The notes beneath the pieces were generated by a model. It was not told the origin of the DNA. It saw nothing but the letters and a program-made list of their open reading frames with translations, and did not search any database. A program made the translations under genes and the position numbers. From Nannochloropsis oceanica (taxonomy: Eukaryota > Sar > Eustigmatophyceae > Eustigmatales > Monodopsidaceae), in the NCBI GenBank assembly GCA_004519485.1, contig CP038116.1:310001-374000 (forward strand): 64,000 nt of DNA, in the 5' to 3' direction. This document shows positions 32,244-43,643 of the stretch, piece by piece. The first letter of the stretch is position 1; every line of letters begins with the position of its first letter.

Positions 32244-32678
32244 CGTTCCCGCTGACCTCCTCTTTTATCCTCCTTCCCCTTCTCCTCCTGGCCCTGTGTG
32301 GGCCGTCCGGGGACTTTGCCAGGTCAAAAACCCTCAAGTCGCCAGAAAAACTCGGACGAGAAATAAGGGATGACAACAATTTTTTGTTGGAAGGCTCCCC
32401 CTCGTATGCAAGTCCTCGAAGACGTCAGGTTGCATGCGATAGTTCTAGAGAGATGTAGGAACGCAACGCAACTACGCAACTCAAAAGAACTACTGAAGAT
32501 AAAACAAACGAAACGAAAAAAAACAAAAAAAAATCCAGCAATTCAGCTCAGCAATCAGCAATCAGCAGTGTAAGTGTATCCGCATACATGTGAAACATCG
32601 TTTTACATTCTACTCTGTTTTTGTGTTGTCAGATTCTTTCACAAATTTCATCTAGTTTTCCACCATCGCGATCCCTTT
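32244..32678. other. 3' flank of copy A
   Basis: Small palindromes occur just after the Fanzor stop: GGCCC-TGTGT-GGGCC near 32290 and CAACAA-TTTT-TTGTTG near 32375. Known Fanzor and TnpB loci encode their guide RNA near the 3' end, so this is where such an RNA would be sought. No other evidence supports one. From about 32500 the sequence is A-rich intergenic. Confidence 0.4.
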
Positions 32679-35420
32679 TTAAATCAATTCCAGCGCATAC
32701 AAAGCCTGACTTATCAGATCTACAAACGCCTCAACGCCCCCCTCCATTCCCACCCCTATTCTCCCTTCGCCCCCATCTTCCCCGACCCCACCACCCTTGA
32801 CCTTAAGGGTCACCTCCAATCGCCTCGCAGCCTTCTGTAACAGCGCCTGCACCAAATAAATCTTCCCCCCCTCATCCTGCCCATACAAAAAGAGCTTGAA
32901 CGCATCCGGCATCTCCCCACTAGCCAAACACGTAATCCCCCGCCCTGCCAGCGCCGCCTCTAGAGCAGGCAGCCCATTGGCAGGCAATGCAACAACGGCA
33001 ACATTGTAAGTACCCACTTCGGGAAGCTCTGCCCAGAGCTGCTGGAAGGCCTCGGGTCCAAGTTGAAACGAATCGACGAGAACCAACGATGCCGAAGGGG
33101 GGGTGGGAGGGGTGTCTTCTCTTAAACTCGCGAGTTCCCCTCCTACTCCTACTGCCGCTGCTGCCGATACTGAGGCAGCCGGAAGGTTGGCATCAAAGCC
33201 AGCCATATCCAAAAGATCAAGGCTCGGCCCTGTGTAATCAACACTACCGCTCCTTGGGGGTGAGTCGCCCTCCAGCCCGCCTTCCGCTCCTCCGATTGGA
33301 AGCAGGCTGTCATCGGCGCTCAGGTCTAAGAGATTGTTCCCTGCGTTGCCGTTCTCTGCTCCTTGTCCGCCCATCAGGAACGGGGTGAGGGAGGTTTCGG
33401 CGGGCTTGCATTGGTAGCTTGGGGAGGGGAGAAAGAAAGGGAGGGAGGGAGATATGGTCAATAAGTAATCCCGAAGATAGGCAAACAGGACTGTCAGGGC
33501 ATGTAGCGATCTCATTCAAATGGCTTAAAGGGATGATTGGCATGTATGACCGTACCTTGGGCTAACAAACTGCGCCGAGGGCCTCCCGTACACCACTGCC
33601 AGCGTATTAAACTCCCCAAACAACTTCTCCCTCAAATTCGTCATACCTCTCTCCTCTGCAAATGCTCCAACAATCACCGTCCGACCCTCACCACTTCCTT
33701 CCTCCCCCCCAAGCACCACCTGCTTTGCTGCCTGAACGTCAGTGGCCAAAAGCCGGTAGTAAAGCAAGGCCCGATCATGCACATCCTGAGAACTCAAATC
33801 GTTTGTCGCAGATACCAGAAGCCTCCCCAACATACTCTGCGTCTCAGGCGGCCGCTTCAGAAACAACTTCATCGTCGCCGTCAATAAGTTTAATTTAAGC
33901 GTTGCAGAGGCCAAGGCCGCATACCCATCAATCAAAGGTTCGACCAGGTAGGGCGCTTGGGGGAACCCCTCCCCTCCATACTCCCCCACCATCCATATCA
34001 AAGCTGCTTGGGCCTCTGGCTCGTCGTCCACACGTCGCAGGCACAGTTGTAAGGAGGGTAAAACCTCGCTTTTGCGTTCGGGGTAGCGGCGGAGTAGGTC
34101 TTTCATGACTAGGATAGTCTCAGGCCGGACGCTCTTCAGATCGACATCTAAAAATCCGATGAGACGCTTCAGTACCATCCCTGCGGTGGAAGGCAGGCGG
34201 AAAGCAATGCTACCGATGGCGCGGATAGAGCGTCGGGAGACTTCTTGATCGACGTCCGTGGCGTATTCAGCGAGCTCGGACATGATATCTGCGACGGTGT
34301 CGCCGCTGGCTATGAGGGCCAGAATGCCAATTTTTTCGTACTTGACAAATGTCGGTTCATTATACCGAACATAGAGCTGGCGATATTCGTCATCGAACAC
34401 CCCGGGTGCCCGATGAACAATTGCCTCTAAATGCTTCAAAATACAGTATTCAACTTCCGGATTACCTCCCGCCATCAGTGTCAGCAACGGCGCTTTCACC
34501 CGCACATAAACCTGGGGCTGCAAATCAGGCACTGCTGTGGTCAAGTGCAAAAAACACTTGATCGTACTCAGCACCACCCCACTATTCGACGTCCTCAACA
34601 CTGGGTCCAATAAGTTCATAATGCTAAAGAGCTCCTCCTCATCAACGGGCCTATACTTTGCCACCAACGCCAACACATGCGTCAACCCCCACTCACTAAA
34701 TTCCCCCAACCTCCCAAGCAAATGCAAAATCAACGGCTGATTCACCGCCATTCCCCCCTCTTCCGCCGCCAGTACCTCATCTAAAACAATCAAGCAATTG
34801 GCGACAACATGCGGGTCAGGATCCTGAATCATATTATACAACAAATCCACAAAGTTCGCTGCTCGCGCTACCTCCGGCGCGAGGTGGAAGAGCTTCAGAA
34901 TACCCATCACCCCTGTCTTGCGCACATACGGGCTTTGGTCCGTCAAGGACCTCCTCAATGGAGTAGAGATATATTCGAGCATCGATGGCAATCGCAGTGA
35001 ACACAGGGCACGTAAGGCCAGTCCGCGAACCATGGGGTCGTCGGCGGAACAATCTCGTTGCAACGTATTCACGCACATGAGGGCGAGGTCCGGTTTGGCG
35101 TGTGCGTAGTTGCACAAATACAAATACACCATCTTTTTAACCACCAAATCCTGCGTCTCAATGGCCATGACCATCTCCGTGAAAAGCCGCGACACATCAA
35201 TCCCCAATGTCATGTAAGCAATCACCTTCTTGATCACGTCCCGCTTCCGCTTCGGCTCCCTTTCCACAGCCAAGGTCTTTAACAACTGCTTGAGTTCACT
35301 CACTTCCCCCTTTTTGGTGTCAACAAAATATGCTGGAGGCGTAGGCCCTTGCTGAGGTGGCTGCTGGCCGGTCATGGAAGAAGCAGGTGGTGCAAGGGCT
35401 TGTGGGGGCGGGCCGCTCAT
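32679..35420 (-). CDS. AP-1/AP-2 complex beta adaptin
   Basis: Exon 1 (35420-33556) and exon 2 (33417-32679) join in phase across a 138-bp intron at SPR-S-YQCKPAE, giving about 867 residues. The N-terminal trunk is a classical adaptin alpha-solenoid (KKGEVSELKQLLKTLA, DVIKKVIAYMTLGIDVSRLF, YLYLCNYA, PYVRKTGVMGILKLF). The hinge contains a clathrin-box-like LLDLS. The C-terminus is a compact beta-appendage (SFQLGPEAFQQLWAELP through LISQALYALELI). It is the large beta subunit of a clathrin adaptor complex for post-Golgi or endocytic sorting. Many algae use one beta for both AP-1 and AP-2; which applies here cannot be told. Confidence 0.94.
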
Positions 35421-36121
35421 GATGGTGCTATGATGACGCTGATAATAATGCTGATCGGAGGCCGGTTTAATCTGGTTGTGTGGTTAGAGGTGATGGGGAT
35501 AAGAAAAAGGCTTGAATGGCAGGAATGATAAACCTGGGCTGTAGCCAGCAAGGTAGAATAGGGGCACGATGGCAGGAAGGTCATGCACGGCGAGAAGTGG
35601 TAGGCACGCCACAGAGGTTCGGCGCCCGCTTCCTGTCTAGACCGAGGCATGGCATGGAATTTTTTTTACGATTTTTTGGGAGTTTTTGAAATGGTCTGTG
35701 GGAGGGTTGCCAGTGGATAGGGCCTAAAAGGCAAGCGCCTGACTGGGTACGGCCCCCCTCACCCAACCAGCCACTGGGCCATGCCACCATGTGATTGAAG
35801 AAGCTTGGTACAATTCAATGAGAAGAAATCTAATGCCGTCCCCAACCCCAACAACCACATCCGAAAGGAACCATAGCCAACCGTCTTCGCAAAATACAAG
35901 CCCATTTGACCCCGGTACGTACCTTGGGCAAGGGAGTTGGGGGGGGGTTCAAGCTGGAAGAGCATAATGGAGAGTCTGGTTTAGCGGCGCCCTCCTAGAG
36001 CGAAACATCCAGCTTCCTCAACTTGGGGTGCACTGCACCGCGCACACAGCACAAATGCTCCACCACTCCTCATGCCTGTCTCTCCTCCTTCCCCCCAACA
36101 TAGCCGAAAGTTAAGGAAAAC
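35421..36121. other. Divergent intergenic region
   Basis: This separates adaptin (-) from the oxidoreductase (+). Only short overlapping frames. No gene seen. Confidence 0.55.
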
Positions 36122-37366
36122 ATGCCAGGAAAGGTGCGTGCTTTCTCGGAAGGCGGAAGGGAGGGAGTGGGAAGGCGGCGAGGCGGAGCACTTGAAGTGG
36201 ACAATTGTGAATGGGACAACCTCGTTGGCCGCACCTGTGTATGGTACGGCTCTTCCTTGTGGGCCGACGGATGCATTGTGTGCATGTGTATAATTGACGA
36301 CACTTCTTCTTCTTGCCATGTATGTATGACACACCTCGCGTCACTTCCTCATCCCCCCCCCACCCCCTTCCAGGTGCTCCGCGTGGGTGTGATTGGGGTG
36401 GGTCGCATCGGGCGAGTGCATATCGAGTCTATCCAATCCATCAAAGATGCGTGCGTGACCATGGTGGCTGACATCTGGGAGGATGGTGCGCGGCAGGTGT
36501 GTGAGCAGTACGGCATCCCCAAGTATGTCAAGGACTACAAGGACCTCATCGCCGATGCGGACGTCGACGCCGTCCTCATCTGCTCCCCTACGGACCAGCA
36601 CGCCTCGCAAATTATGGAGGCCTCTCGAGCAGGCAAGGCTATTTTCTGCGAGAAGCCCATTTCGCTGAACTTGGAGATCATCGATGAGGTGTGCAATGTG
36701 GTGGAGGAGACAGGGGCCCTGTGCATGGTGGCGTTCCAACGTCGCTTTGACCCCACTTTCAAGCGACTGCAAACGGCGGTGGCGAAGGGGGAAGTCGGGA
36801 ATGTGCATATGATTGCGATCACGTCTCGGGACCCGGGTCCACCCCCTGTCGCTTACATCGCCCAGTCTGGGGGTCTGCACTGTGACATGGCCATTCACGA
36901 CTTCGACATGGCTCGTTTCATTACCGGCTCGGATATCGTTGAGGTCTTTACGAAGGGGGACTGCAAGATTGACCCTGCAATCGCTGAAGCGGGCGACATC
37001 GACACTTCTCTGGTGGTGCTCAAATTTGCCAACGGTGTGATTGGCACCATCTCCAACTCCCGCAAGGCTACCTATGGGTACGATCAGCGCGTGGAGGTCT
37101 TTGGTAGCAAGGGCATGATTCAGAGCGAGAACTTGCGGCCTAATATGTGCACGATCTCAAACGCTGGGAGTGTACACCAGGATTTGCCTTTCAACTTCTT
37201 CATGGACCGGTACAAGGAGGCTTACAAGGTGGAGATGGAGGAGTTTGTGAGTTGTGCGATTGCTGGGACGAAGCCCCCCTGTGGCGTGGCGGAGGGACGG
37301 GCAGCGACCAAGGTGGCGATGGCAGCGGCGGCGAGCATGAAGGCAAATGCACCCGTGGCGCTCTAG
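36122..37366 (+). CDS. Gfo/Idh/MocA oxidoreductase, inositol 2-dehydrogenase-like
   Basis: A mini first exon (36122-36133, MPGK) is joined by a 240-bp intron (GTGCGT...CAG) to exon 2 (36374-37366), for about 334 residues. An unspliced reading would insert a non-homologous stretch before the Rossmann fold. The NAD-binding motif is VGVIGVGRIGRVH. CEKPIS is the catalytic EKP motif of the family. HDFDMARFITG provides the substrate-side residues. The sequence is close to bacterial IolG myo-inositol 2-dehydrogenases, which oxidise myo-inositol to scyllo-inosose with NAD. Other sugar or polyol substrates in the family are possible. Confidence 0.9.
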   Translation: MPGKVRAFSEGGREGVGRRRGGALEVDNCEWDNLVGRTCVWYGSSLWADGCIVCMCIIDDTSSSCHVCMTHLASLPHPPPTPFQVLRVGVIGVGRIGRVHIESIQSIKDACVTMVADIWEDGARQVCEQYGIPKYVKDYKDLIADADVDAVLICSPTDQHASQIMEASRAGKAIFCEKPISLNLEIIDEVCNVVEETGALCMVAFQRRFDPTFKRLQTAVAKGEVGNVHMIAITSRDPGPPPVAYIAQSGGLHCDMAIHDFDMARFITGSDIVEVFTKGDCKIDPAIAEAGDIDTSLVVLKFANGVIGTISNSRKATYGYDQRVEVFGSKGMIQSENLRPNMCTISNAGSVHQDLPFNFFMDRYKEAYKVEMEEFVSCAIAGTKPPCGVAEGRAATKVAMAAAASMKANAPVAL

Positions 37367-38019
37367 AGAGGGTGTGGGCATTCCGTTCCTCAGTCGAAGT
37401 GGAATGCTGAAAGGGAAGAATGGTGGGGGGATGGAGGGAGGGAGAAGGTGGCCCGCACGACTTGCCCTGGAGCCGTGACGCTCAAGTGGCACATTAAAGT
37501 CCCTGTCTTATTCATTTTTGTCGTCGCTTGATATGTACTTGTCTGCACGAGAGGTTGCCTTCACCCCTTCCCCTCCTTTTGTTTTTTTTGTTGGAAAAAT
37601 CGATTGAGAGGTGCACCCGCTCACCCCTCCCTTTTTGGTTCTTTTTTTTCGGAGGATTGTGAAGATCGATTGAGGGGGAAAAGGAGACAATCACAGCTGC
37701 GGCAGTAATAGCAGTTCACAGGTAGAGATGTGTGTGTGTCTTCACCCTATGTGTGTGTTGTGACGGAAGGAAAATTATAGCCAAAAGCAGCAGCGGGGAA
37801 AGAACAAGCTTAGCAAGATCACACAATCCAAAGGGAAACACAACTTTCACTCAAATCACGACCATAGCCGCCATAATTTCTTCCCGATCATCGTAAATTC
37901 TTTCTTTGTGAAACGTTACTCTGTAGGTGATGTGCTTTTTGGTGTAAAGGTTTCTCCTCCTCTTCTTCTTTAATCTGTCTTTTCTCTTCCTTTAATTCGA
38001 TTTCTCCGTTCTCACTCAC
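37367..38019. other. Convergent intergenic region with a weak direct repeat
   Basis: Two diverged direct copies of a roughly 60-base segment lie near 37559-37610 and 37620-37677. Each has CACCCCT, then a T-run, then ATCGATTGAG. No gene seen. Confidence 0.5.
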
Positions 38020-41000
38020 CTATCCCGACGCTCCCAGTATTTCCTCCTTATCCGACATAATCACTGTTGCCTTGTTCTTTTGTCCGGTAGCATCCGCTGT
38101 TTCTCCCGCAGCCACCGTTTCCTCCTCGTCCTCCTCACCATCAGCAGGAAGCATCGCCACAGACTTTATCACATTCCCTTCATCTAACCGCTGTACCCTC
38201 ACCCCAGTGGCCGTCCGGCTCTGCAACGCAATCGCTGCCACCCGCTGCCTGACAATCGTTCCCTTCTGTGTGCTCAAGACCACCTCATAGTCATCCGAGC
38301 AAGCCCTCATACAAGCCAGGGAATCTCCTGTCCCCGCTTTAAACTTTATCGCAATCACCCCCATTCCTCCCCTCTTCTGCGCCTTGAAATTACCAGCACT
38401 TACCCTCTTTCCATACCCCGCGGTAGTCACTGCCAATAAAAACTGCTCACTCGACCCAATACCGGCATCGTCCTCTCCCACCGTCAGCTCATTCCCCGCC
38501 TCCGGCCGCAAAACAGTAATGTCGACCATTTCGTCCGTCTTTCTTAGCTTGATGGCACGGCAACCGCGGGAGGTACGGCCTGTGGGTTTGAGATCCGCAG
38601 AGGCAAAACGCATAGTGTAGCCCTTGCGAGTAGAAATGAGGATATCATCCTGGTCGGTACATCGACGAGCCCAACCCAGCGTGTCACCCTCCCCGAGGCT
38701 GATGGCAATGAGTCCGCGGGACGTAAGTTTCTTGAAAGCCTCTACAGGCGTTTTCTTTATAAAACCCTGCTTGGTGAGTAAGACGAGGAACTCGTCCGTT
38801 TGAAAAGTATCTCCCAGGGGGAGCACGCTCGAGACACGGTCGTCCGAGGACAGGGGGAGGACTTGAGGGAGGGGCACACCTTTGGAGGCACGCGAGGCGA
38901 CGGGGACCTGAAAGGCACGGATCCCAAATGCCACACCCTTCTCAGAAATGAAGACGACGTGATCGTGGTCATTGCATGCGAAGAAATGATTGACCAAATC
39001 ATCCTGACCCATGCGCGCCCCGGCCTTGCCCCGGGTGCCACGACGTTGCTGCTCGAACTCATCCAGGGGCATACGCTTGATATACCCTGCCTCTGTCACC
39101 ATCATAACTGACCGGTCATTCGCCAACAAGTCCAACTCCGTCAGCATGCCTGCGTGGGCTCGAATCAGCGACCGACGGGGCACGGCGTGCTTCGCCCGAA
39201 TCTCCTTCAATTCCGACTTCATCATTTCGTACACCCTCTCATCCTCTCGCATCAGCGCCTGGAATTCGTCAATCCGATTACTTAATTGTGCCCTTTCCGC
39301 ACGTAGCTTCGCATCCTCCAACGCCGTCAATCGACCGAGAGTCAAGACCAGAATAGCCTGAGCTTGCGCCTCAGACATTTCATACTCAGGTCCCATCAGC
39401 GTGGCTTTTGCAGCTGCTGTGTCCTTTGCTTTTCGTACCAGCTCCACCACGTCGTCAATACGGTCCAAGGCGCGAATCAAGCCCTCAACAAGGTGATCCC
39501 GGGCTTTCACCTTGCCAAGCTCGTGCTGCGTGCGGCGACGAATGGTTTTGAAACGGAAGTTGATAAATGACTGTAAGGAGTCCCTCAGGGTCAAACGCTG
39601 GGGCTGTCGGCCGTCATTGGTAAGGGCAAGGAAGTTCCCCGGAAAAGAGCTTTGGAGAGGGGTCTTCTTGAAAAGATTGTTCTCGACAACACTAGGCACG
39701 GCGTCTCGTTTCATCTCGATGACGAGCCGGATGCCCTCGCGGTCACTCTCGTCCCGTAGATCGGAGATGCCCTCCATCTTCTTATCATTAACCATACCCG
39801 CAATCTTTTCAAGCAACGCCGCCTTATTTACCTGATATGGCAATTCCGTCACAATAATCGCATTTCGAGCCTGCCTTCCCCCACCCACCGAGATCGTCTC
39901 CATGTGAGTCTTGGCCCTCATTATGATCGAGCCCGTCCCATTCGTATACAGCTTCGTCGACCCCTCCAACCCCATAATCTCCCCTCCTGTTGGAAAATCT
40001 GGTGCAGGGATAAGCCTCAACAGCTTCTCATCCGGCAAATCCGGTTCCGCGATCAACGCCAATGTCCCATTGATGATCTCCCCAAGGTTGTGAGGAGGGA
40101 CGTTAGTGGCCATACCGACCGCAATTCCCGTCGCTCCATTCAACAGCAACATTGGGATTCGCGCCGGCAACACCAGGGGTTCTATCTCATTGCCATCAAA
40201 ATTAGGCACAAAGTCGACCGTGTCCATATTAATATCGGCCAGCAACGCATCCCGGGCAAGGAGAGAGAGCTTGCATTCAGTGTACCTCATAGCCGCAGCT
40301 GGGTCGTCATCGACAGAGCCGAAATTCCCGTGGCCCGCCACCAACGGCGCGCTCATGACAAAATCCTGCGCCATCCGGACCAAGGCATCATATACGGACG
40401 AATCGCCGTGTGGGTGGTACTTCCCCAGCACCTCACCCACCACACGTGCGCATTTCCGGTATGAGGATTCCGGCTGCAAATTCAGGACGTGCATTGCAAA
40501 CAAGATGCGACGATGCACGGGCTTGAGTCCATCCCGAGCATCAGGCAAGGCCCGCCCCAAGATCGTGGACATAGCATACTGCATAAATGACGTAGACAGC
40601 TCCGAATTCAGCTCAATGGGAATAACTTTATCCGCCGGCCCGCCCTCCCCGTTCAAGCCTACAAGCACACTCCCACCATCCTTATCGCCCGTTCCATCCC
40701 CGCCGGCATCAAAATCCCGCAGGACCTCAGGCTCACGGTTTTTGTCCTCGCCTTGACTTGACGTAGACCCCAACTTGCTGCCAAGGCGCCCCATGCCTTT
40801 CCCTCCACCGCTGGCCAACCCACCGCCTCCCCGGGCGACCTTGGCTAACCCACGCCCATGGAGTGACCCAGATACGCGCGGCAGCCACATACGAGTCATC
40901 GAGCCCCGTGCCATCAATGCCTGTCGATGATGCGGCTGGAGCAGGTGCACGCCGCCTCGCTGCATTGAAGCCAGGAAGGCCGACACTGATGCCACGAACA

Positions 41001-41049
41001 TGACGACGAGGAAGGTCAATGCTGCTATTGCAGGCGAGCGAGAAGGCAT
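38020..41049 (-). CDS. gyrA: Organelle-targeted DNA gyrase subunit A
   Basis: 1009 residues from the ATG at 41049. This start opens a signal peptide (ALTFLVVMFVASVSAFLA) with the plastid Ala-Phe motif; the frame is open farther upstream but looks like leader. The GyrA core follows: SFMQYAMSTILGRALPDARDGLKPVHRRILF, then HPHGDSSVYDALVRMAQDF, then the catalytic Tyr in AAMRYTE. Next come the tower and coiled coil, and the C-terminal beta-pinwheel with repeated blades, including a GyrA-box-like QRRGTRGKAG. It breaks and rejoins DNA in the gyrase A2B2 tetramer that supercoils plastid (and in plants also mitochondrial) DNA. Single exon. Confidence 0.95.
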   Translation of the reverse strand: MPSRSPAIAALTFLVVMFVASVSAFLASMQRGGVHLLQPHHRQALMARGSMTRMWLPRVSGSLHGRGLAKVARGGGGLASGGGKGMGRLGSKLGSTSSQGEDKNREPEVLRDFDAGGDGTGDKDGGSVLVGLNGEGGPADKVIPIELNSELSTSFMQYAMSTILGRALPDARDGLKPVHRRILFAMHVLNLQPESSYRKCARVVGEVLGKYHPHGDSSVYDALVRMAQDFVMSAPLVAGHGNFGSVDDDPAAAMRYTECKLSLLARDALLADINMDTVDFVPNFDGNEIEPLVLPARIPMLLLNGATGIAVGMATNVPPHNLGEIINGTLALIAEPDLPDEKLLRLIPAPDFPTGGEIMGLEGSTKLYTNGTGSIIMRAKTHMETISVGGGRQARNAIIVTELPYQVNKAALLEKIAGMVNDKKMEGISDLRDESDREGIRLVIEMKRDAVPSVVENNLFKKTPLQSSFPGNFLALTNDGRQPQRLTLRDSLQSFINFRFKTIRRRTQHELGKVKARDHLVEGLIRALDRIDDVVELVRKAKDTAAAKATLMGPEYEMSEAQAQAILVLTLGRLTALEDAKLRAERAQLSNRIDEFQALMREDERVYEMMKSELKEIRAKHAVPRRSLIRAHAGMLTELDLLANDRSVMMVTEAGYIKRMPLDEFEQQRRGTRGKAGARMGQDDLVNHFFACNDHDHVVFISEKGVAFGIRAFQVPVASRASKGVPLPQVLPLSSDDRVSSVLPLGDTFQTDEFLVLLTKQGFIKKTPVEAFKKLTSRGLIAISLGEGDTLGWARRCTDQDDILISTRKGYTMRFASADLKPTGRTSRGCRAIKLRKTDEMVDITVLRPEAGNELTVGEDDAGIGSSEQFLLAVTTAGYGKRVSAGNFKAQKRGGMGVIAIKFKAGTGDSLACMRACSDDYEVVLSTQKGTIVRQRVAAIALQSRTATGVRVQRLDEGNVIKSVAMLPADGEEDEEETVAAGETADATGQKNKATVIMSDKEEILGASG

Positions 41050-42005
41050 ACGTCCCTTAGCCCCGCTACAACGAAGAGGATGGAACGAGGCTAGGTTGGA
41101 TGGCGTTGTGTTGCACGTGTGTGTGGTAGTCCTTTCAGTACAGTCAGCTAGACGAGGAAGAGGCTGGCTGCTCACGACGGCCGCATGTGCTCTGGGGCGG
41201 GTAATGTGTAGTGGGGAGGGGAAACAGATGAGGTTGAGATTTGGAAATTCCATGAATGTTTGCCGCAGCGCATGGACTAGGGTTGGACAGTGGTGCGAAA
41301 GGAAGGGGCAAAGGCCTGGCCTGGGAACCGGGGGTCCTGAAGTGGTGGAGCCTCTATCGTGGAGGCAGAAACATTTCCGCGTGATTGCGCGAACAATAGG
41401 AAGAAGAGAAGAGCGGGAGTTGAGTGTCGGTGTGAATAAGGCCCTGGCGGTGGATTAAAGCTTGGTTGTTCGATGAAACTAGTCAAACCAGAAAGGTTGG
41501 CTCGGTTGATAGCTGAAGAAAAGTTTAGTGCAGATTGACTGTCTTTGGCGGGTCTTAAAAATGTTTGCCAAAAAATGGGCCAGGACGTTGCCGGACAACG
41601 TCTCCTGGAACAACCTCACATAGGGGGTCATCGAGTGTTGCACGCTCACATAGCTTACTGATACCGCCCTAAAATACTCTAATAACAGCAGGAAGGAGGA
41701 GAAAAACGACGAGGAGAATCCGCACCGGCGAGCTGGGAGGGCGGCTTGGGAATCACGGCACAACGAGCACGCGAGCTCCCCGCCGGTGGAAGCAAGTACA
41801 AAAACCCAGCTCCTGTGACGGGCCGAGTCAGGACAAGGGCTATTTACCAGAACGCAACAGCAAATTTGGGGGAGTCAAACGCAGTATAAGGGTCAAAGGC
41901 CCGACGTTCCCGTCAAGGAAACTTCGAAGCGGAGGAGAGAGCTTAACAGGAGGGCATCGGTGCTGGCGGGACAAGGACAAAATCCAAAAGACGACACCAG
42001 TAGCA
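41050..42005. other. Divergent intergenic region
   Basis: This separates gyrA (-) from the membrane protein gene (+). Short overlapping frames only. No gene seen. Confidence 0.55.
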
Positions 42006-43643
42006 ATGATACATGACCCCATTCCCTACTTTCAGGGTTTTCACGACAGTGGATGGTGGCAGAGTCGCAGGTATGGTCCAGGAGGGAAAAAAGGCTGGCT
42101 CGTATGCTTCCTGAAGCTCTCCGCAATTGGCATAGTCCTTTCCTTTGTCTTGGGGCAATGCGGCGTGGTCTTACGCAACCCAGCACCCATTTGCGCTTGG
42201 CGGCTGTCGAAAAGCTGGAGCGTGGCCTGGGCTGACACCCAAGCGTCCCACCATCTGATGGTCTTGTATCTGAATGAGGGGGAGGAGTTTAAGTTGGAGA
42301 GCGAATCCTTGCCTTACGCCCGTTTTTTCAGCTTCCAGACCTATTCCTTTTTGGGGGACACATCGCATGGAATTATTCGAGATGTAGACATTGTGTCCCG
42401 TAATGGCCCAAACGTGTACAATAACATTACTGCCGCGATGCGTGGAGAGAAGCAAGGCGGCTACACCCTCCACTTGACTGCCGACGGATTTGTCGGGGAG
42501 TACCCGAACGAATTGCGGGCTCTAGCGCACGGCCGACGCAGCGGGTTCTTTGTCCTCGTCTTTCGTATGTACGACGTCGGCGATGTGCCTCATCCGCGAG
42601 CACCCTGGGCTCAATTGCTACGTGGGAGTGTCAGGAGACCAGAGAGGTGGGGATGGACTTCCCCTCCTCGCTTACTGGTAAGGCGCATACGGCGACAAGG
42701 TCCAAGCCCATGGCGTGAGATTCCCCTCTGCACAGAGCGTGAAAATGAAAGTAAGAAGGGCTTCATTGAGAACTTGATTTTCAATATCTTGTTCCGCCTC
42801 GAAAGCTTTCTTCCCTCCATACACTCCTACACGGGGTTCATCCGGCCACTCCGTAAGAACAACTTCCACCTACAGCTTGGAAGCTTGTTCGACACTCCGG
42901 ACACCCGAACCCTGGTCTCAGCCGCCGCCAACATTCCTGCGGTCGCTGAGCAGGGCGACCTCTGGGCGCGTGTCTCTACAAAGCTACCACGTACACCTCG
43001 CTCCCTCTATGCAGCGCCATTTGTGGCCAACACCAGCGCCTATGATGTCCGTTATGTTTCCTTCACCAGTGCCTCTCGCGCCTTTCCACTACGGACTTTC
43101 GAGACATTGACCGACAAAGACATCCGACAACACCATCAAGATCAGCTACAAGGATCCCGTGAGAAGTGGGACGGTCGTTTTGTCTTGTGGGTTGGCCCTG
43201 CGCGAGCACCCATTCCGGAGCAGGCTCGCGGGGAAAAGACCCTCATCATGACTTGGGGAACAGGCGCTGATCATGCCCTCCTTTACAACCAGCTCAACTC
43301 CATGTCTCACACGATGCTTGACAGGGCGCAGTCTCATTCGGCGTTGGCAAATGTTGTGGTCGAGGAATGCTTCCCTTTTAAGGAGCGTGACGATGATGGT
43401 GAGGAGGAGAAGGATAAGGATGAGGATGAAGACGAGATCCGCAACAACAACGTGGTCTCTCAATCTACGTCACGGGAGACGGTGTGCTGTCTGAGCAAAG
43501 CGGAAAGGATGCCCACTTTCTGTCGGATGCCTGAGTTCCTGCATTTAAACCTGCGTGAATTCTTTCCGGCAATTGACTACTTTGTTCACCAGCAAGAAGA
43601 AGGACAAGAACAGCCTTCTGTCTTGCGGAAAATTTCTTTCTAA
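42006..43643 (+). CDS. Membrane-anchored protein with DUF1214/DUF1254-like region
   Basis: A single-exon gene of 545 residues. A hydrophobic segment near residues 36-53 (LSAIGIVLSFVLGQCGVV) suggests a signal anchor. The segment around YARFFSFQTYSFLGDTSHG, with DVDIVSRNGPNVYNN and GFFVLVFRMY, resembles the DUF1254/DUF1214 pattern seen in bacteria and algae. This resemblance is from memory. A basic stretch near residues 200-245 and a Glu/Asp run near residues 460-480 look like linkers. No catalytic residues were recognised and the function is unknown. The start is the first ATG. An intron hidden in the basic stretch is possible. Confidence 0.65.
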   Translation: MIHDPIPYFQGFHDSGWWQSRRYGPGGKKGWLVCFLKLSAIGIVLSFVLGQCGVVLRNPAPICAWRLSKSWSVAWADTQASHHLMVLYLNEGEEFKLESESLPYARFFSFQTYSFLGDTSHGIIRDVDIVSRNGPNVYNNITAAMRGEKQGGYTLHLTADGFVGEYPNELRALAHGRRSGFFVLVFRMYDVGDVPHPRAPWAQLLRGSVRRPERWGWTSPPRLLVRRIRRQGPSPWREIPLCTERENESKKGFIENLIFNILFRLESFLPSIHSYTGFIRPLRKNNFHLQLGSLFDTPDTRTLVSAAANIPAVAEQGDLWARVSTKLPRTPRSLYAAPFVANTSAYDVRYVSFTSASRAFPLRTFETLTDKDIRQHHQDQLQGSREKWDGRFVLWVGPARAPIPEQARGEKTLIMTWGTGADHALLYNQLNSMSHTMLDRAQSHSALANVVVEECFPFKERDDDGEEEKDKDEDEDEIRNNNVVSQSTSRETVCCLSKAERMPTFCRMPEFLHLNLREFFPAIDYFVHQQEEGQEQPSVLRKISF

